A stretch of 45,287 nt of DNA from Paenibacillus sp. (GTDB taxonomy: Bacteria; Bacillota; Bacilli; Paenibacillales; Paenibacillaceae): positions 1 through 45,287 of the forward strand of contig JAIRVF010000074.1 in the NCBI GenBank assembly GCA_031254035.1. The letters are read 5' to 3'. Made by a program: the position numbers and the translations under genes. Below, one piece after another: positions 27,546 to 36,562 of the stretch (position 1 is the stretch's first letter; the number at the start of each line of letters is the position of its first letter). The notes under the pieces are model-generated. The model ran no database searches and was not told the DNA's origin. It saw nothing but the letters and a program-made list of their open reading frames with translations.

Positions 27546-28496
27546 TCATTTTATCGTTTCTCTGTTCTCTTCTGTACTGCCGCTGCTTCTTGGAATGATC
27601 GTATCCCCAACCGGAACCTCTTTCCCTTCCTTCAGCCGCATTCCTCCCGATGGCATGGCTGGACCGTCAATATCCCGAAAGTAAAGGGGTAGGCCTTCGG
27701 CCAGGAACATATTGGTCTTAGACGGATCCTGCCTTTGATGATGGATATGAACATGAGGCTCGCTTGAGTGCCCGGAATTGCCCGCTTTGGCTATAAAAGT
27801 CCCTTCATCAACATGTTGGCCTGCCATGACCCGCACAGATCCTTGCTTGAGATGCGCGATCACGAGATAGGTTCCGGTCTCATCCAGCTTGATATAAACA
27901 TGATTTCCGGTCATGGAACCCCCAGTCTCCGCTCCCGGTTTATGATCCGCTTCGTTACTCTGGGCCTCCACTACTATTCCCGCCGCCGGCGCAACAACAT
28001 CAAGACCATATATCCCGTAGTCCTCTAACTTTTCACTACCGATTCCGGCCGGAGGAACTAATAAATCATATACCCAACGTTGATTGGGAGCGATGGCATG
28101 GTAGTTGGTTGCCAAGCTGTCGCCTCCCCAACCGACAAGTACAGGCTGGTTCATAGGAAGACGGATCGATACTGACGGTTTTGTTTGATGAAGCCTTGCC
28201 GGATAAGCAAGCTGCATAGCCCCAGCAAACCAACAGATCGGCCATGCCGCAGCCAATGATAAAAGAAACAGCACAAATAACGAGAAGCTAAACCGGCGGC
28301 GTTTAATGATGTTCCAACACATGATGCAAACTACACTCAAAGCCAAGAAACTCCCGACGATACTAAAGAATTGAATAAACCACCAACTGGCCGCACCTAA
28401 GGCACCGTGAATGAAATACACCATGGCCCATGCTGTACTTAATACGACAACGAGCAATATGGACAACCCATGTTTTTTTAAATGACTTCCTCTCAT
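27546..28496 (-). CDS. Membrane-anchored M23-family metallopeptidase
   Basis: 316 residues from the ATG at 28496, which has GGGGAG 5 bases upstream. Three hydrophobic segments lie in the first 110 residues (about 8-27, 32-53, 60-85), then an extracellular domain with the lysostaphin/M23 fold: GLDVVAPAAGIVVEAQ, GNHVYIKLDETGTYLVIAHLKQGSVRV and GNSGHSSEPHVHIHHQ. The last includes the HxH zinc ligands. M23 enzymes cut peptidoglycan crosslinks, but the first zinc-site His-x3-Asp is not clearly present, so it may be inactive or altered. Repeat copy 3 follows it. Confidence 0.82.
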   Translation of the reverse strand: MRGSHLKKHGLSILLVVVLSTAWAMVYFIHGALGAASWWFIQFFSIVGSFLALSVVCIMCWNIIKRRRFSFSLFVLFLLSLAAAWPICWFAGAMQLAYPARLHQTKPSVSIRLPMNQPVLVGWGGDSLATNYHAIAPNQRWVYDLLVPPAGIGSEKLEDYGIYGLDVVAPAAGIVVEAQSNEADHKPGAETGGSMTGNHVYIKLDETGTYLVIAHLKQGSVRVMAGQHVDEGTFIAKAGNSGHSSEPHVHIHHQRQDPSKTNMFLAEGLPLYFRDIDGPAMPSGGMRLKEGKEVPVGDTIIPRSSGSTEENRETIK

Positions 28497-28585
28497 TTTT
28501 TCTCCCCATTCTCTGATTCCTGGGTTCAATCATATCGAAGAATGCTTACAGAAGATTGGAGAAAGACTTAAGACTTTCATACAAT

Positions 28586-29688
28586 TTACAATTCACATAA
28601 CCGAGTCGCTCCTTCATAAAGCGGCAAAATACATGTAAATGACGTTTCTCTTGCATCGCTCGCTACGATAATACTTCCATGATGTAGCTCGACGATGCTT
28701 TTCGCGATGGCAAGCCCCATACCTTTGCCGCCACCATTAGTGCTCCTCGACTTATCCCCTCTATATAGACGTTCGAAGATAAAAGGAAGGTCCTCTTTAG
28801 CAATCGGATCGCCATAATTGATGATATGGATCATCGCATCCGTATCTGTTTTATCCATCCTTATCGTGAGTTTCCCACCTTTTCTACCGTAAAAAATACC
28901 ATTGTTAATGACGTTTTGGAGCAAACGGATCAGGAGTCTGACATCGGCTTCGGTATATATTCCACCTCCAGTTTGATCCTTCAGATCCAAGCTCATGCCC
29001 GCTTCTTCCAATTGAGGCACAAAATCAATCAGTACCTGCTGGATTAGCGGTTTTACCGCTATGGTCTCCAAATTCAACTTAATTCCGCTAAAAGTAAGAT
29101 GGCAATATTCCAGCAACTCGTCGATTTGCTGCTTTAGTTCAAGACCCTTCCGCTGTGAAATCGATACATAACGCTCGCAAGCATCGATGTTTTGCCGTAA
29201 ATGGGCCTGCGCCAACTCCATGTACCCCATCATTGAAGTCAGCGGTGTGCGCAGATCATGCGAAATATTCGTGATGATGCTGTTCTTCATGGATTCCGCT
29301 TGTTGTTCCCGTACGATAGATTCCTGCAAGTGCGCAACCATTTGATTCAGATCGCGGGCCAACATTCCCAGCTCATCCTTTGTATATCCGGGAACGCGGA
29401 CACCCAAATCGCCTTCTTTTATTGCTTGCATAGCTGCAGACATACGCTCAATCCTCACAATCATGCGGCGAGAAAGAGCATAAGCATATAACGTCGCAAC
29501 ATGAAAAACAAGACAAAATAAAGCAGGGCATAATCCTTCTCAAGGCGCGCTGCTGATTCCGTTGATAGTCCACCCAGCTTCATCAAAGTCGATTGCAATA
29601 CAATGATCGTCAAACCGGCCAAGATGCTGCCAAACATAAATATAAGTAGAAACTTCATTCTGATTCCGGGCCGCCATTTATTTTTCAA
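28586..29688 (-). pseudogene. Sensor histidine kinase, frameshifted
   Basis: Two frames together form one kinase. The upstream frame (from TTG 29688 or ATG 29658) carries the first membrane helix (MKFLLIFMFGSILAGLTIIVL) and part of the second, up to YALLYFVLFF. The downstream frame continues HVATLYAYALSRRMIVRIERM and then a HAMP domain, the H box ITNISHDLRTPLTSMMGYMELA, the N box LLQNVINNG and the G box KGMGLAIAKSIVELHHGS. One missing base in the A run at 29504-29508 (T run on the coding strand) explains the break. It overlaps the end of the response regulator gene. It could be a real lesion, a phase-variable site or a sequencing error. Confidence 0.85.
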
Positions 29689-30379
29689 TTTTATATCCGA
29701 CCCCCCATACATTTTGAATGATATCGCCTGCTCCTACTTGTTCTCCCATCTTCGTTCGCAAACGGGCGATATGCACCATCGCCGTGCTGCTTCCCCCTTC
29801 AAGCGCTCTCTCCCGCCATACGCTTTCGTATATTTCGTCCAGCGTAAATACCCGGTTAGGATGAGCCGCGAGCAAAAGCAGAATATCGAATTCCGTCTTG
29901 GTCAGCTTTACCGGTGTTCCGAATATTACAACACTTCTGGATTTTTCATTGATATGTAATCCCTTAATGGTAATACCTACATCCGAGTTTGTTTTCACGG
30001 GATTGTTCAAATACATGTACCTCCTGAATTGTGCCTCAACCCGCGCCGTCAGTTCAATCATACTGAATGGTTTTACGATGTAATCATCCGCTCCCATGCG
30101 AAGCCCCACCACTTTATCGATGTCGGAAGATTTGGCACTAAGCAGCACAACGGGAATATTAGAATGCTCTCGTATTTTTCGGCATACCTCGATTCCATCC
30201 ACATACGGAAGCATAATGTCGAGAATAACCAATTGAATACCATTATCGCGTAATCTTTCCATTGCGCTTGTCCCATCAGCGGCCGTTATGACTTCATATC
30301 CATCACTCGACAAATACTCATGAATCAGGCTTAAAATATCTTGATCATCATCTACCACAAGCACTGTTCCCTTGCCCAT
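29678..30379 (-). CDS. OmpR/PhoB-family response regulator
   Basis: 233 residues from the ATG at 30379 (GAGGTG 8 bases upstream). The receiver domain has VLVVDDDQD, the phosphoacceptor Asp in LVILDIMLPYVDG (about 52) and KPFSMIEL. The C-terminal winged helix has LTKTEFDILLLLAAHPNRVFTLDEIYESVW and HIARLRTKMG. It is translationally coupled to the kinase behind it, though that kinase is frameshifted. The target genes are unknown. Confidence 0.94.
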   Translation of the reverse strand: MGKGTVLVVDDDQDILSLIHEYLSSDGYEVITAADGTSAMERLRDNGIQLVILDIMLPYVDGIEVCRKIREHSNIPVVLLSAKSSDIDKVVGLRMGADDYIVKPFSMIELTARVEAQFRRYMYLNNPVKTNSDVGITIKGLHINEKSRSVVIFGTPVKLTKTEFDILLLLAAHPNRVFTLDEIYESVWRERALEGGSSTAMVHIARLRTKMGEQVGAGDIIQNVWGVGYKIEK

Positions 30380-30527
30380 AAAACTCACCTCTTTGTCATT
30401 ATAATGTAATCAAAAAAAATAGTTTACCTGGAATAAAGCCCATTTCTCCGAAAAGAACCCAAAAACTTTTGCACACAAATGTACAAAAGCACGTCAGCAT
30501 TAAAGTGATCTGTCGACAAAAATTGCC

Positions 30528-30633
30528 GAGCGCGTCCAATGCCCGGTACTGATCATTCACGGCAGCGTAGATGAGCAGGTACGTTTCAGCCGCGTCTGCG
30601 GATGTATGACCGATTACTAGTGCTAGGGAAAAA
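30528..30633 (+). pseudogene. Fragment of an alpha/beta hydrolase gene
   Basis: It corresponds to about 37 codons around the catalytic Asp region (IHGSVDEQV) of the intact hydrolase at 32472-33308, with substitutions and no start. It ends at a deletion junction and is not expressed as protein. Confidence 0.8.
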
Positions 30634-30713
30634 TGCCGCGACCACAAAAAAATGGCAGTCCCCGCGGTTTCGCTAGGGTCTGCCATTTTGCATCATGCCA
30701 AGGAAAGCAGCAT

Positions 30714-30803
30714 TCAATTGGAATACTCGCTCAGCCTTAACGTTTCACGAAGCTCTGACGCCATGATCCGGTAACCCTCCGTATGCGGATAAAGATCATC
30801 GTC
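30714..30803 (-). pseudogene. 3' fragment of a GDSL hydrolase gene
   Basis: The minus-strand frame reads DDLYPHTEGYRIMASELRETLRLSEYSN then TGA. It matches the end of the GDSL remnant at 33409-33727 (DDLHPHAKGYRIMASELRETL). The catalytic His of block V has become Tyr. Confidence 0.78.
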
Positions 30804-30823
30804 AAGCTAAAGTTTGTTGATTT

Positions 30824-31807
30824 TTAGAGTAGTGTACAAACCATTTTATAATTCCCAGGAACGGCGTTAAAACCCAACAGATCGCGGTTAATGCGTAGCA
30901 TGGGAACGTTCAGCGTATCGTTATGCGTTCTTAGATAATGAGCTTCGGAGGCGCGCGCAGTTCGAATGGCCAGCATTTTCAACGCCAGACCAAGCCGTTT
31001 CCCCCGGTATTCTTGCAGGACGCCGGTATATTGGTGGTACATCGACTGGGTCTGCTCGTTCTGCTGCAGGGTGACAACACCAACATAACGTTCGCCATCC
31101 TTGGCGATATGTATATACTCCGGCTGCACGGCCGGAAGTTCAATATTCCATTTACGCCACTCTTCGAACCAAGGAAAATCCTCGTTAAACCCCGGGATAT
31201 CCAAATGGGTTACCCGATACAGTTCATAGAGTTTCCGTTCGTTTTCCTCGCCAGGTTCATCTGCAAGTGTAGTGAACCGTATACCTGACTGCTCAGCTGT
31301 ATAGATGCTCTGAAACAAATCTTCGTTTGTAAAAGTAGATAGATCCAGCACGGATTCAAACATGTGACGCTCCTGCTGATAACCCCGCCGCTGTGCAAAC
31401 CCCAGCGAAGTTTCATCGTGATCCTTCATGAAGCAGACCAGGCGAGAAGCCTCGACCTTCTGAGCCCATAACCGGACTTCATGAGACAAGGCCCTGCCGA
31501 CTCCATGCCCACATTCATCCGGATGAACGACAAGGGTGAGATTCAAATTGCCCGGTTCATTCCAGGGTGCACGCCAAGCGATCGTATATCCAATAACCTC
31601 TCCTTGTTCATTCTCCGCTACCCACTTCGGACGGTCCCAACCCATAAGCTGACCATCGTCATTATAATGCAGTTGGCCCGGCGGGATGTTATCTTCTTCA
31701 TCCTGCAGCTGTTTAGCTGTTATTGGTTCCGACAAGATTTGATTGAGCAGCAGAGCGACTGCCGGAAAATCGTCATTGCGCAATGAGCGAATCGTATAGT
31801 TAGACAA
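30824..31807 (-). CDS. GNAT-family N-acetyltransferase, two GNAT halves
   Basis: 327 residues. The start is the TTG at 31807 (LSNYTIRSLRNDDFPAV), with GGAGG 9 bases upstream; the longer frame to 32044 overlaps the promoter of the neighbouring gene. The first half has LNLTLVVHPDECGHGVGRALSHEV (motif A) and the second has YTGVLQEYRGKRLGLALKMLAIRTA. Tandem GNAT proteins of this type occur widely in Paenibacillus, substrate unknown. It is divergent from the small membrane gene at 32022. Confidence 0.85.
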   Translation of the reverse strand: MSNYTIRSLRNDDFPAVALLLNQILSEPITAKQLQDEEDNIPPGQLHYNDDGQLMGWDRPKWVAENEQGEVIGYTIAWRAPWNEPGNLNLTLVVHPDECGHGVGRALSHEVRLWAQKVEASRLVCFMKDHDETSLGFAQRRGYQQERHMFESVLDLSTFTNEDLFQSIYTAEQSGIRFTTLADEPGEENERKLYELYRVTHLDIPGFNEDFPWFEEWRKWNIELPAVQPEYIHIAKDGERYVGVVTLQQNEQTQSMYHQYTGVLQEYRGKRLGLALKMLAIRTARASEAHYLRTHNDTLNVPMLRINRDLLGFNAVPGNYKMVCTLL

Positions 31808-32021
31808 AATAAGCTTTCCTCCAAAAAATAGAATTGGTGCTTTTGTCCTTATTATCTCATCCCTTGATGTACATTTCGAGGTAAGGATTGGGTATACTTT
31901 TTTATTCTCAGCCAAAAATTTCAAAAACTTTTGCACACAAATGCATAAAAGCATGTTAGTATAAAAGCAGGTCAGCATTAAAGACGATCTGCCAACAAAA
32001 TATATTACGGAGGTGTAAAGA

Positions 32022-32195
32022 ATGGCGACAATCATTCTGTACATAACTTATTTGCTTGTTCCAGTATTTAGCTTTTTGTTTATGTTCAAACTGCTCGACA
32101 ACAATAATAAGAGAACACGGTATTCTGTCTATTATGCGTCCCTAATGTCGGCATTCTGCCTCATTGTGTTTTTGACGGGACCACAAGTTTTATAA
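32022..32195 (+). CDS. Small membrane protein, 57 aa
   Basis: ATG with GGAGG upstream (ACGGAGGTGTAAAGA). Two hydrophobic helices (about 3-22 and 41-54) are joined by a polar loop NNNNKRTR. I do not recognise the family. A hairpin terminator follows at 32214-32240. Its upstream sequence is duplicated at 30462-30522, so the ancestral duplication included its promoter region. Confidence 0.7.
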   Translation: MATIILYITYLLVPVFSFLFMFKLLDNNNKRTRYSVYYASLMSAFCLIVFLTGPQVL

Positions 32196-32213
32196 TTTCA
32201 TATTTGTACACAC

Positions 32214-32240
32214 CGGGGGCTGGATATCCAGCTCCTTTAT
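32214..32240 (+). terminator. Terminator of the small membrane gene
   Basis: GGGGCTGG-ATAT-CCAGCTCC followed by TTTATTTAT. It lies 20 bases after the stop codon. Confidence 0.75.
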
Positions 32241-32264
32241 TTATGTCTATTCGATATAATAGGA

Positions 32265-32354
32265 ATGTTCCTTACAAAAGTTATTCGATCCGAGAAAGAT
32301 CATTATGAACTGCTGTTTCAGTTGGATATGGTAGGCAACAACAAGGAATATTAA
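32265..32354 (+). CDS. Possible 29-residue peptide or gene remnant
   Basis: ATG to TAA, reading MFLTKVIRSEKDHYELLFQL and nine more residues. Composition looks protein-like, but the ribosome binding site is poor (AGG only). It may be a remnant of a larger gene between the small membrane gene and the hydrolase. Confidence 0.3.
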   Translation: MFLTKVIRSEKDHYELLFQLDMVGNNKEY

Positions 32355-32471
32355 GTTTCATGAGGAGATTTCGGAGTAGCAGATTGCTTCATGCACAAGA
32401 TCTGCTTAGCCCCTCGATTTTTCAAAAGTGATCCCTCATAGGATTGTTTTCGAAAAGGAAGTTGATGCAAA

Positions 32472-33308
32472 ATGATGATTCATATGACTTACCGCTCAGG
32501 TGATTATAAGGTGAAGGGCTATCTTTCCCTTCCATACGGTTATAAGCTTGATCTGAATATGCTGCAGGCACAGGTACGGCAGCTTTACTTCGATGCTGAA
32601 ATGCCGATGACGGTCATTGCCAACAATATCACCAGGGAGCTAGAGGACATCAACGGCCGGAAATGGCCTGTGTTGATCTATTGCCGGGGCGGTATCGGCA
32701 AAGTCGGGCAGGTAAAAACCGAATGGTTGGAGCGTTTTTCAAAGAGCGGGTTTATCGTCTTCGCCCCCGTTTACCGCGGAACGCAAGGCGGCGAAGGCCG
32801 GGATCAGTTCGGAGGCGCGGACATGGAGGATGTCCCGGCAGCATGCCGCCTGCTTGCGGACCTCCCCTTTGTCGATCCCTCGCGTATCGCGTTGATGGGG
32901 TTCTCCCGCGGCTCCATTAACGCTGCCTTCGCAGCTGCTGAAACCGAGTGTATCTCGCAGCTAGTTCTGTGGGGCGGCGTTTCGGATCTCGCCAAAACGT
33001 ATGAGGAACGGGTGGATCTACGGCGAATGCTGAAACGGGTCGTCGGGAATCCGAACAAAAATCCGGAAGTATATGAAGCGCGTTCTCCCGTCAACATAGC
33101 CGATCGCATCCATTGCCCGGTACTGATCATTCACGGCAGTGTAGATGAACAGGTACATTTCAGCCACGGTATGCGGATGTATCGCCGCTTGCTAGCGCTT
33201 GGGAAAAATTCCGAGTTCCATTGTTATGAAGGGTATGGACATCACATGCCGCCCGATGTGCATATGCAGGCCATTGAAAGGATGTTTGAGTGGATTCACG
33301 AACATTAA
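32472..33308 (+). CDS. Alpha/beta hydrolase, prolyl-oligopeptidase-like
   Basis: 278 residues. The catalytic triad is visible: Ser145 in GFSRGS, Asp225 in HGSVDEQV and His257 or 258 in YGHHMP. The oxyanion region is VLIYCRGG; the body has the peptidase S9 layout (YRGTQGGEGRDQFGGADMEDV). The N-terminal 60 residues are not a full propeller, so it is a stand-alone esterase or peptidase, presumably cytoplasmic because no signal peptide is seen. A remnant of a second copy lies at 30528-30633. A bidirectional terminator follows. Confidence 0.9.
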   Translation: MMIHMTYRSGDYKVKGYLSLPYGYKLDLNMLQAQVRQLYFDAEMPMTVIANNITRELEDINGRKWPVLIYCRGGIGKVGQVKTEWLERFSKSGFIVFAPVYRGTQGGEGRDQFGGADMEDVPAACRLLADLPFVDPSRIALMGFSRGSINAAFAAAETECISQLVLWGGVSDLAKTYEERVDLRRMLKRVVGNPNKNPEVYEARSPVNIADRIHCPVLIIHGSVDEQVHFSHGMRMYRRLLALGKNSEFHCYEGYGHHMPPDVHMQAIERMFEWIHEH

Positions 33309-33340
33309 GGTTTAGAGGTAGCGTAAGATTTTCCGACCAC

Positions 33341-33384
33341 AAAAAATGGCAGCTCCCGCGGTTAAACTAGGGTCTGCCATTTTG
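33341..33384. terminator. Bidirectional terminator between the hydrolase and the GDSL remnant
   Basis: AAAATGGCAG and CTGCCATTTT form the stem, with A and T runs on both sides. An almost identical terminator is present in the duplicate at about 30645-30690. Confidence 0.8.
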
Positions 33385-33408
33385 CATTATTGCCAAGGGA
33401 AGTAGTAT

Positions 33409-33727
33409 TCAGATGGAATATCCGCTCCGCCTTAATGTTTCACGAAGTTCCGACGCCATGATCCGGTAACCCTTCGCATGTGGATGAAGATCATCGCCCG
33501 ATAACCCCGCCCGCTCCACGGTTGATAATGGCTCCTTTGGCCGAGGAGAAATAGGCCCCGAGCTCCCACAGATTGATGATCGAATCTCCAATAAACAGAT
33601 AATCGACGGGCGTTTTCTCAGCGATTAGGGATTCGTTTTTGAGATCGTATTCCATCCGTCTCTGATCCGCATCCGCCTGCAGAGGTGAAAACAGTCCCGG
33701 CTTGATCATCCACTCTTGACATGCCAT
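33409..33727 (-). pseudogene. GDSL/SGNH hydrolase with large internal deletion
   Basis: The N-terminal frame (33727 to 33491) has block I FIGDSIINLWEL with the nucleophile Ser, and NRGAGG. The C-terminal frame (33409-33591) has block V DDLHPHAKGYRIMASELRE. The central blocks II-IV, about 100 residues, are missing, and the junction near 33495-33525 also shifts the frame. The gene cannot make a working enzyme. It lies 37 bp downstream of the FAD oxidoreductase on the same strand. Confidence 0.82.
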
Positions 33728-33764
33728 CACGCCTTTCTAGGTGATATCCTTTATTCGTATGAAT

Positions 33765-35321
33765 TTACCGAAGCTCATAAAATTCGTCCGGCCATTCCAG
33801 CTCAATGCCGGATTCGCGCAGCATCTGCTGGAAATCGTGCAATGATTGAGAATCCTCTCTTACCTCAGCAGGCTTCAGGCCATGCCGGATACAGTAAGCT
33901 GCGAGCTCTCCACATGATTCGCCGATATTCCATTCGGTTGGATGCAGGCGGTAGCAGCCGTTAGTCACATGCGTCGTCCCGATATTTTTGTTCCCCGCGA
34001 GCACGTTATCCATATCCTTCGGAATTAGGGCTCCAAGAGGAATATGATACGGAAGTGCCGGAATATCCACATACGGGATGCCCGAAAAGCTAGGGTGCAA
34101 ATCGATGCTGTAAGAGCCGATGCCAACCCGGTCGTCGTATTTTATGGCCGATTTTTCTGGCCGACACGCAGGGGACACGTCCTGTTCCGTAATGGTAAAC
34201 AATGCCTTGATCCGTCTTGACTCGCGGATATAAGGTGCCTTGGCAAGGCCCGTCTCTGTCCCCATTACATCACCACGCAGCCGCAGTCCAGGATACCCTT
34301 TTCCGCCATCAGGCCTTGGCGCTTCCGACTGCAGCCAATAGACCAGCGAAAGACTGAGCTGCTGCGAACCGTAAAGATGTTTTTTCTTTTCTTCCTCAGA
34401 TACTTCGTAAATATTGCCGATGAAATAGTCGTTTTGCGGCCAATTAAGCAGAGTGATATCATTTGCATCCTTCACGTCGTATTGTGCTTTGGCATATACC
34501 CTGCGATAGGTCCACAGCGGGAACTTATCCCCATCCTCGAACATGGCGTATTCCCTCGGTTGCATATTTATAGGATTCGGGCCGATGAGACTCAGCAGTT
34601 TCCCAGGCCAATGTGGAGGCTGATATTCTTTCCAGAAGTCATACATTTCAGGTTTCGGAATTACATGGTTTCCGGTTTCGTCATATTCAAGAGCAAGCAC
34701 ATAAGTAAAACCTTGAATATTATTCGGATCCGCTTCATCTGTAGCATGCGCCTCGCCAGTCTCGGAGCGGCTTTCTGAACCGGTGACATAATCCATCGAA
34801 GCAAGTGGCAAAATATCTCCCGTTTCGGTCGCATCGATGAAATAACACCCCTCTACCATCACCCGCCTACCCGTTTTTAAAGACAGCAATTCAGCGCTTT
34901 GAAGTGATCTCCCAGTCCGTTCCACAGACACCGCCACGGTTTCAAGCAGTAGCGTCAGTCTTCCCGTCAGTAAATGGGGAGCCAGCATCTCATTTAATAC
35001 ATGCAGCGATACCCTGGGGTCATGAGCAATTCTGCTGACACTAGCTGCTCCCGGGTTAAAAAATTCGCTCCGCGCAGAGCTTGTAACAGGCATGTTCGCC
35101 AAATAAAAAGAGCGGATGGCCTTGCGGTATTGGCGGTATCTGGCCGTACAGCCGAACTCTTCAATCCAGGCATGCTCGTCCGGAGGAACGGCCTGTGAAG
35201 TACTTTGCCCACCGATCCACTCGGTTTCTTCCGTCATCAGTACCTTCAGCCCCTTGGAACAAGCGGCCATGGCAGCTGCACAGCCGCCCAGTCCCCCACC
35301 GAAAATAATCAAGTCAAACAT
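33765..35321 (-). CDS. FAD-dependent oxidoreductase
   Basis: 518 residues. N-terminal dinucleotide-binding motif IIFGGGLGGCAAAMAACSKGLKVLMTE (about 5-31), then GGQSTSQ; later GCYFIDATETGDILPLA and the C-terminal GNKNIGTTHVTNGCYRLHPTEWNIGE that completes FAD binding. It belongs to the FAD_oxidored group often encoded beside sugar-catabolic genes. The substrate is unknown; there is no transporter beside it. No signal peptide was seen. The ATG has AGGGAG upstream at longer spacing. Confidence 0.9.
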   Translation of the reverse strand: MFDLIIFGGGLGGCAAAMAACSKGLKVLMTEETEWIGGQSTSQAVPPDEHAWIEEFGCTARYRQYRKAIRSFYLANMPVTSSARSEFFNPGAASVSRIAHDPRVSLHVLNEMLAPHLLTGRLTLLLETVAVSVERTGRSLQSAELLSLKTGRRVMVEGCYFIDATETGDILPLASMDYVTGSESRSETGEAHATDEADPNNIQGFTYVLALEYDETGNHVIPKPEMYDFWKEYQPPHWPGKLLSLIGPNPINMQPREYAMFEDGDKFPLWTYRRVYAKAQYDVKDANDITLLNWPQNDYFIGNIYEVSEEEKKKHLYGSQQLSLSLVYWLQSEAPRPDGGKGYPGLRLRGDVMGTETGLAKAPYIRESRRIKALFTITEQDVSPACRPEKSAIKYDDRVGIGSYSIDLHPSFSGIPYVDIPALPYHIPLGALIPKDMDNVLAGNKNIGTTHVTNGCYRLHPTEWNIGESCGELAAYCIRHGLKPAEVREDSQSLHDFQQMLRESGIELEWPDEFYELR

Positions 35322-35815
35322 GCTTTCCAGATCTCCCTTCCTTTTTTAATCCGCTATGAAGTACTCAAAAATATACTTGACAACAAAAAAAATCATAGCG
35401 ATTGCCAATCCTATTTGTTACCGTTTTCAAACAAGGTATGCAAGAAGTAATGCTTTTAGGCTGATGCGCTTTGGCTATTTCTAAGGAGAATAATAAATCC
35501 GCATAAATCCATGATGTTATGGGTATTATATGGTCTTCTGGAGAATATGTACACTTCAACATCGATAAAAAGAATAAATTTCCCATAATTCATAACATCG
35601 TCCGGGCTGCGAACAGATCTGACATGAGCATATGGCTGAACGCTTTTATGGAATGCCTCACTGGACTGGACTTCACTTTCATTTCCTTTCATCATAAAAT
35701 AGAATTAAAGAATTGGAATGATGTTTTGTCATAATTGTCATAAATAGCGTATCTATTCCATTCTTGATCATGTTCTGATAGACTTCATTTGTATCACGCT
35801 TTTGAGGAAGGGGGG
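35322..35815. other. AT-rich intergenic region
   Basis: About 490 bp between the divergent FAD oxidoreductase and lipoprotein genes. Short ORFs on both strands (for example 35519-35734) lack ribosome binding sites and look like chance. No clear promoter was found for either gene. Confidence 0.4.
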
Positions 35816-36412
35816 ATGAAGTTGTTGCCCAGAGCACCTTTTAAGGTCATTTGCACGATGATTGTTGCGTGCTTCCTATTGGCTTCCTGTTCGCGGAATT
35901 CCGAGCCGACCGAGGTGAACATTGCACAGAAAAGAGATATCTGGGCCAATGTTGAGGTCACCCGCGAGAGTGTCCAGCTCGTTCTTGAAGGGGTATCCGG
36001 CGAAGGCGTCGTCGGAATCGCACAAGTTAAGGATATTCAGCTCCAAGGTGCAAATAACAAAACGGTTACGGTGGACCTGAAGCATGAAACCACAGATCCG
36101 GACCTTTTAATGAAAGATACTGCTGAGACGCTTATTACTTACAGCAAAATTCTGTTTGGAAACAACAGTATAGGTACGGTAGAGGTTTGCATGTTCGGCA
36201 ATCCGGATGCTAACGGCAGGTCCGTCAGCAAAGAAATGGTAAGAATCGCGATCAATCGTGAGGATTTGCAAAAGGGGCAGGATGTAATAAAATTGCCAGT
36301 GGAAAGTTATTCAAATATCTTCAGGCACGCAAGCTGGTACAAAATCCATCCACATCTGTACAAGCAGCTTCACCACAAAGACAAATTAAAAACAGGATCT
36401 TACCTAAAATAA
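35816..36412 (+). CDS. Putative lipoprotein of unknown function
   Basis: 198 residues from the ATG at 35816 (GAGG 8 bases upstream). A signal sequence (about 1-23) ends in the lipobox LLASC, so Cys would be lipidated and the protein anchored outside the membrane. The mature part is polar with short beta-like stretches (VQLVLEGVSGEGVVGIAQVKDIQLQG); I recognise no domain. A strong terminator follows, so it is a single-gene unit. Confidence 0.85.
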   Translation: MKLLPRAPFKVICTMIVACFLLASCSRNSEPTEVNIAQKRDIWANVEVTRESVQLVLEGVSGEGVVGIAQVKDIQLQGANNKTVTVDLKHETTDPDLLMKDTAETLITYSKILFGNNSIGTVEVCMFGNPDANGRSVSKEMVRIAINREDLQKGQDVIKLPVESYSNIFRHASWYKIHPHLYKQLHHKDKLKTGSYLK

Positions 36413-36446
36413 CGGATGCGCCAAAAGACGGCGTATCCGTTTTTCA
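36411..36446 (+). terminator. Terminator of the lipoprotein gene
   Basis: ACGGATGCGCC and GGCGTATCCGT form an 11-bp stem followed by TTTTTCAATTT. It begins at the stop codon. Confidence 0.85.
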
Positions 36447-36562
36447 ATTTATTTCACCGTAACGGACCCAATTGCATATTATTGTAATGATCCCAATATT
36501 CTCGCATATGCTCTTTACGTACCCTCGTGTTGGTATCGATTTTAAACGGAGGTGTGTGTTGG

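Larger units (their letters stand above)
30462..30803. repeat. Collapsed duplicate of the 31920-33497 region
   Basis: Three pieces match the downstream locus in order and orientation: 30462-30522 with 31920-32000 (shared CTTTTGCACACAAATG), 30528-30633 with 33100-33211 (shared TGCCCGGTACTGATCATTCA), and 30638-30803 with 33334-33497 (the terminator and GDSL 3' end). Between them about 1.1 kb and 0.12 kb have been lost. It is what is left of a tandem duplication. Confidence 0.88.

Noticed and set aside
35519..35734. 71-codon plus-strand frame in the AT-rich gap
   Set aside because: No ribosome binding site and no family resemblance; competing frames of equal length exist on the other strand.
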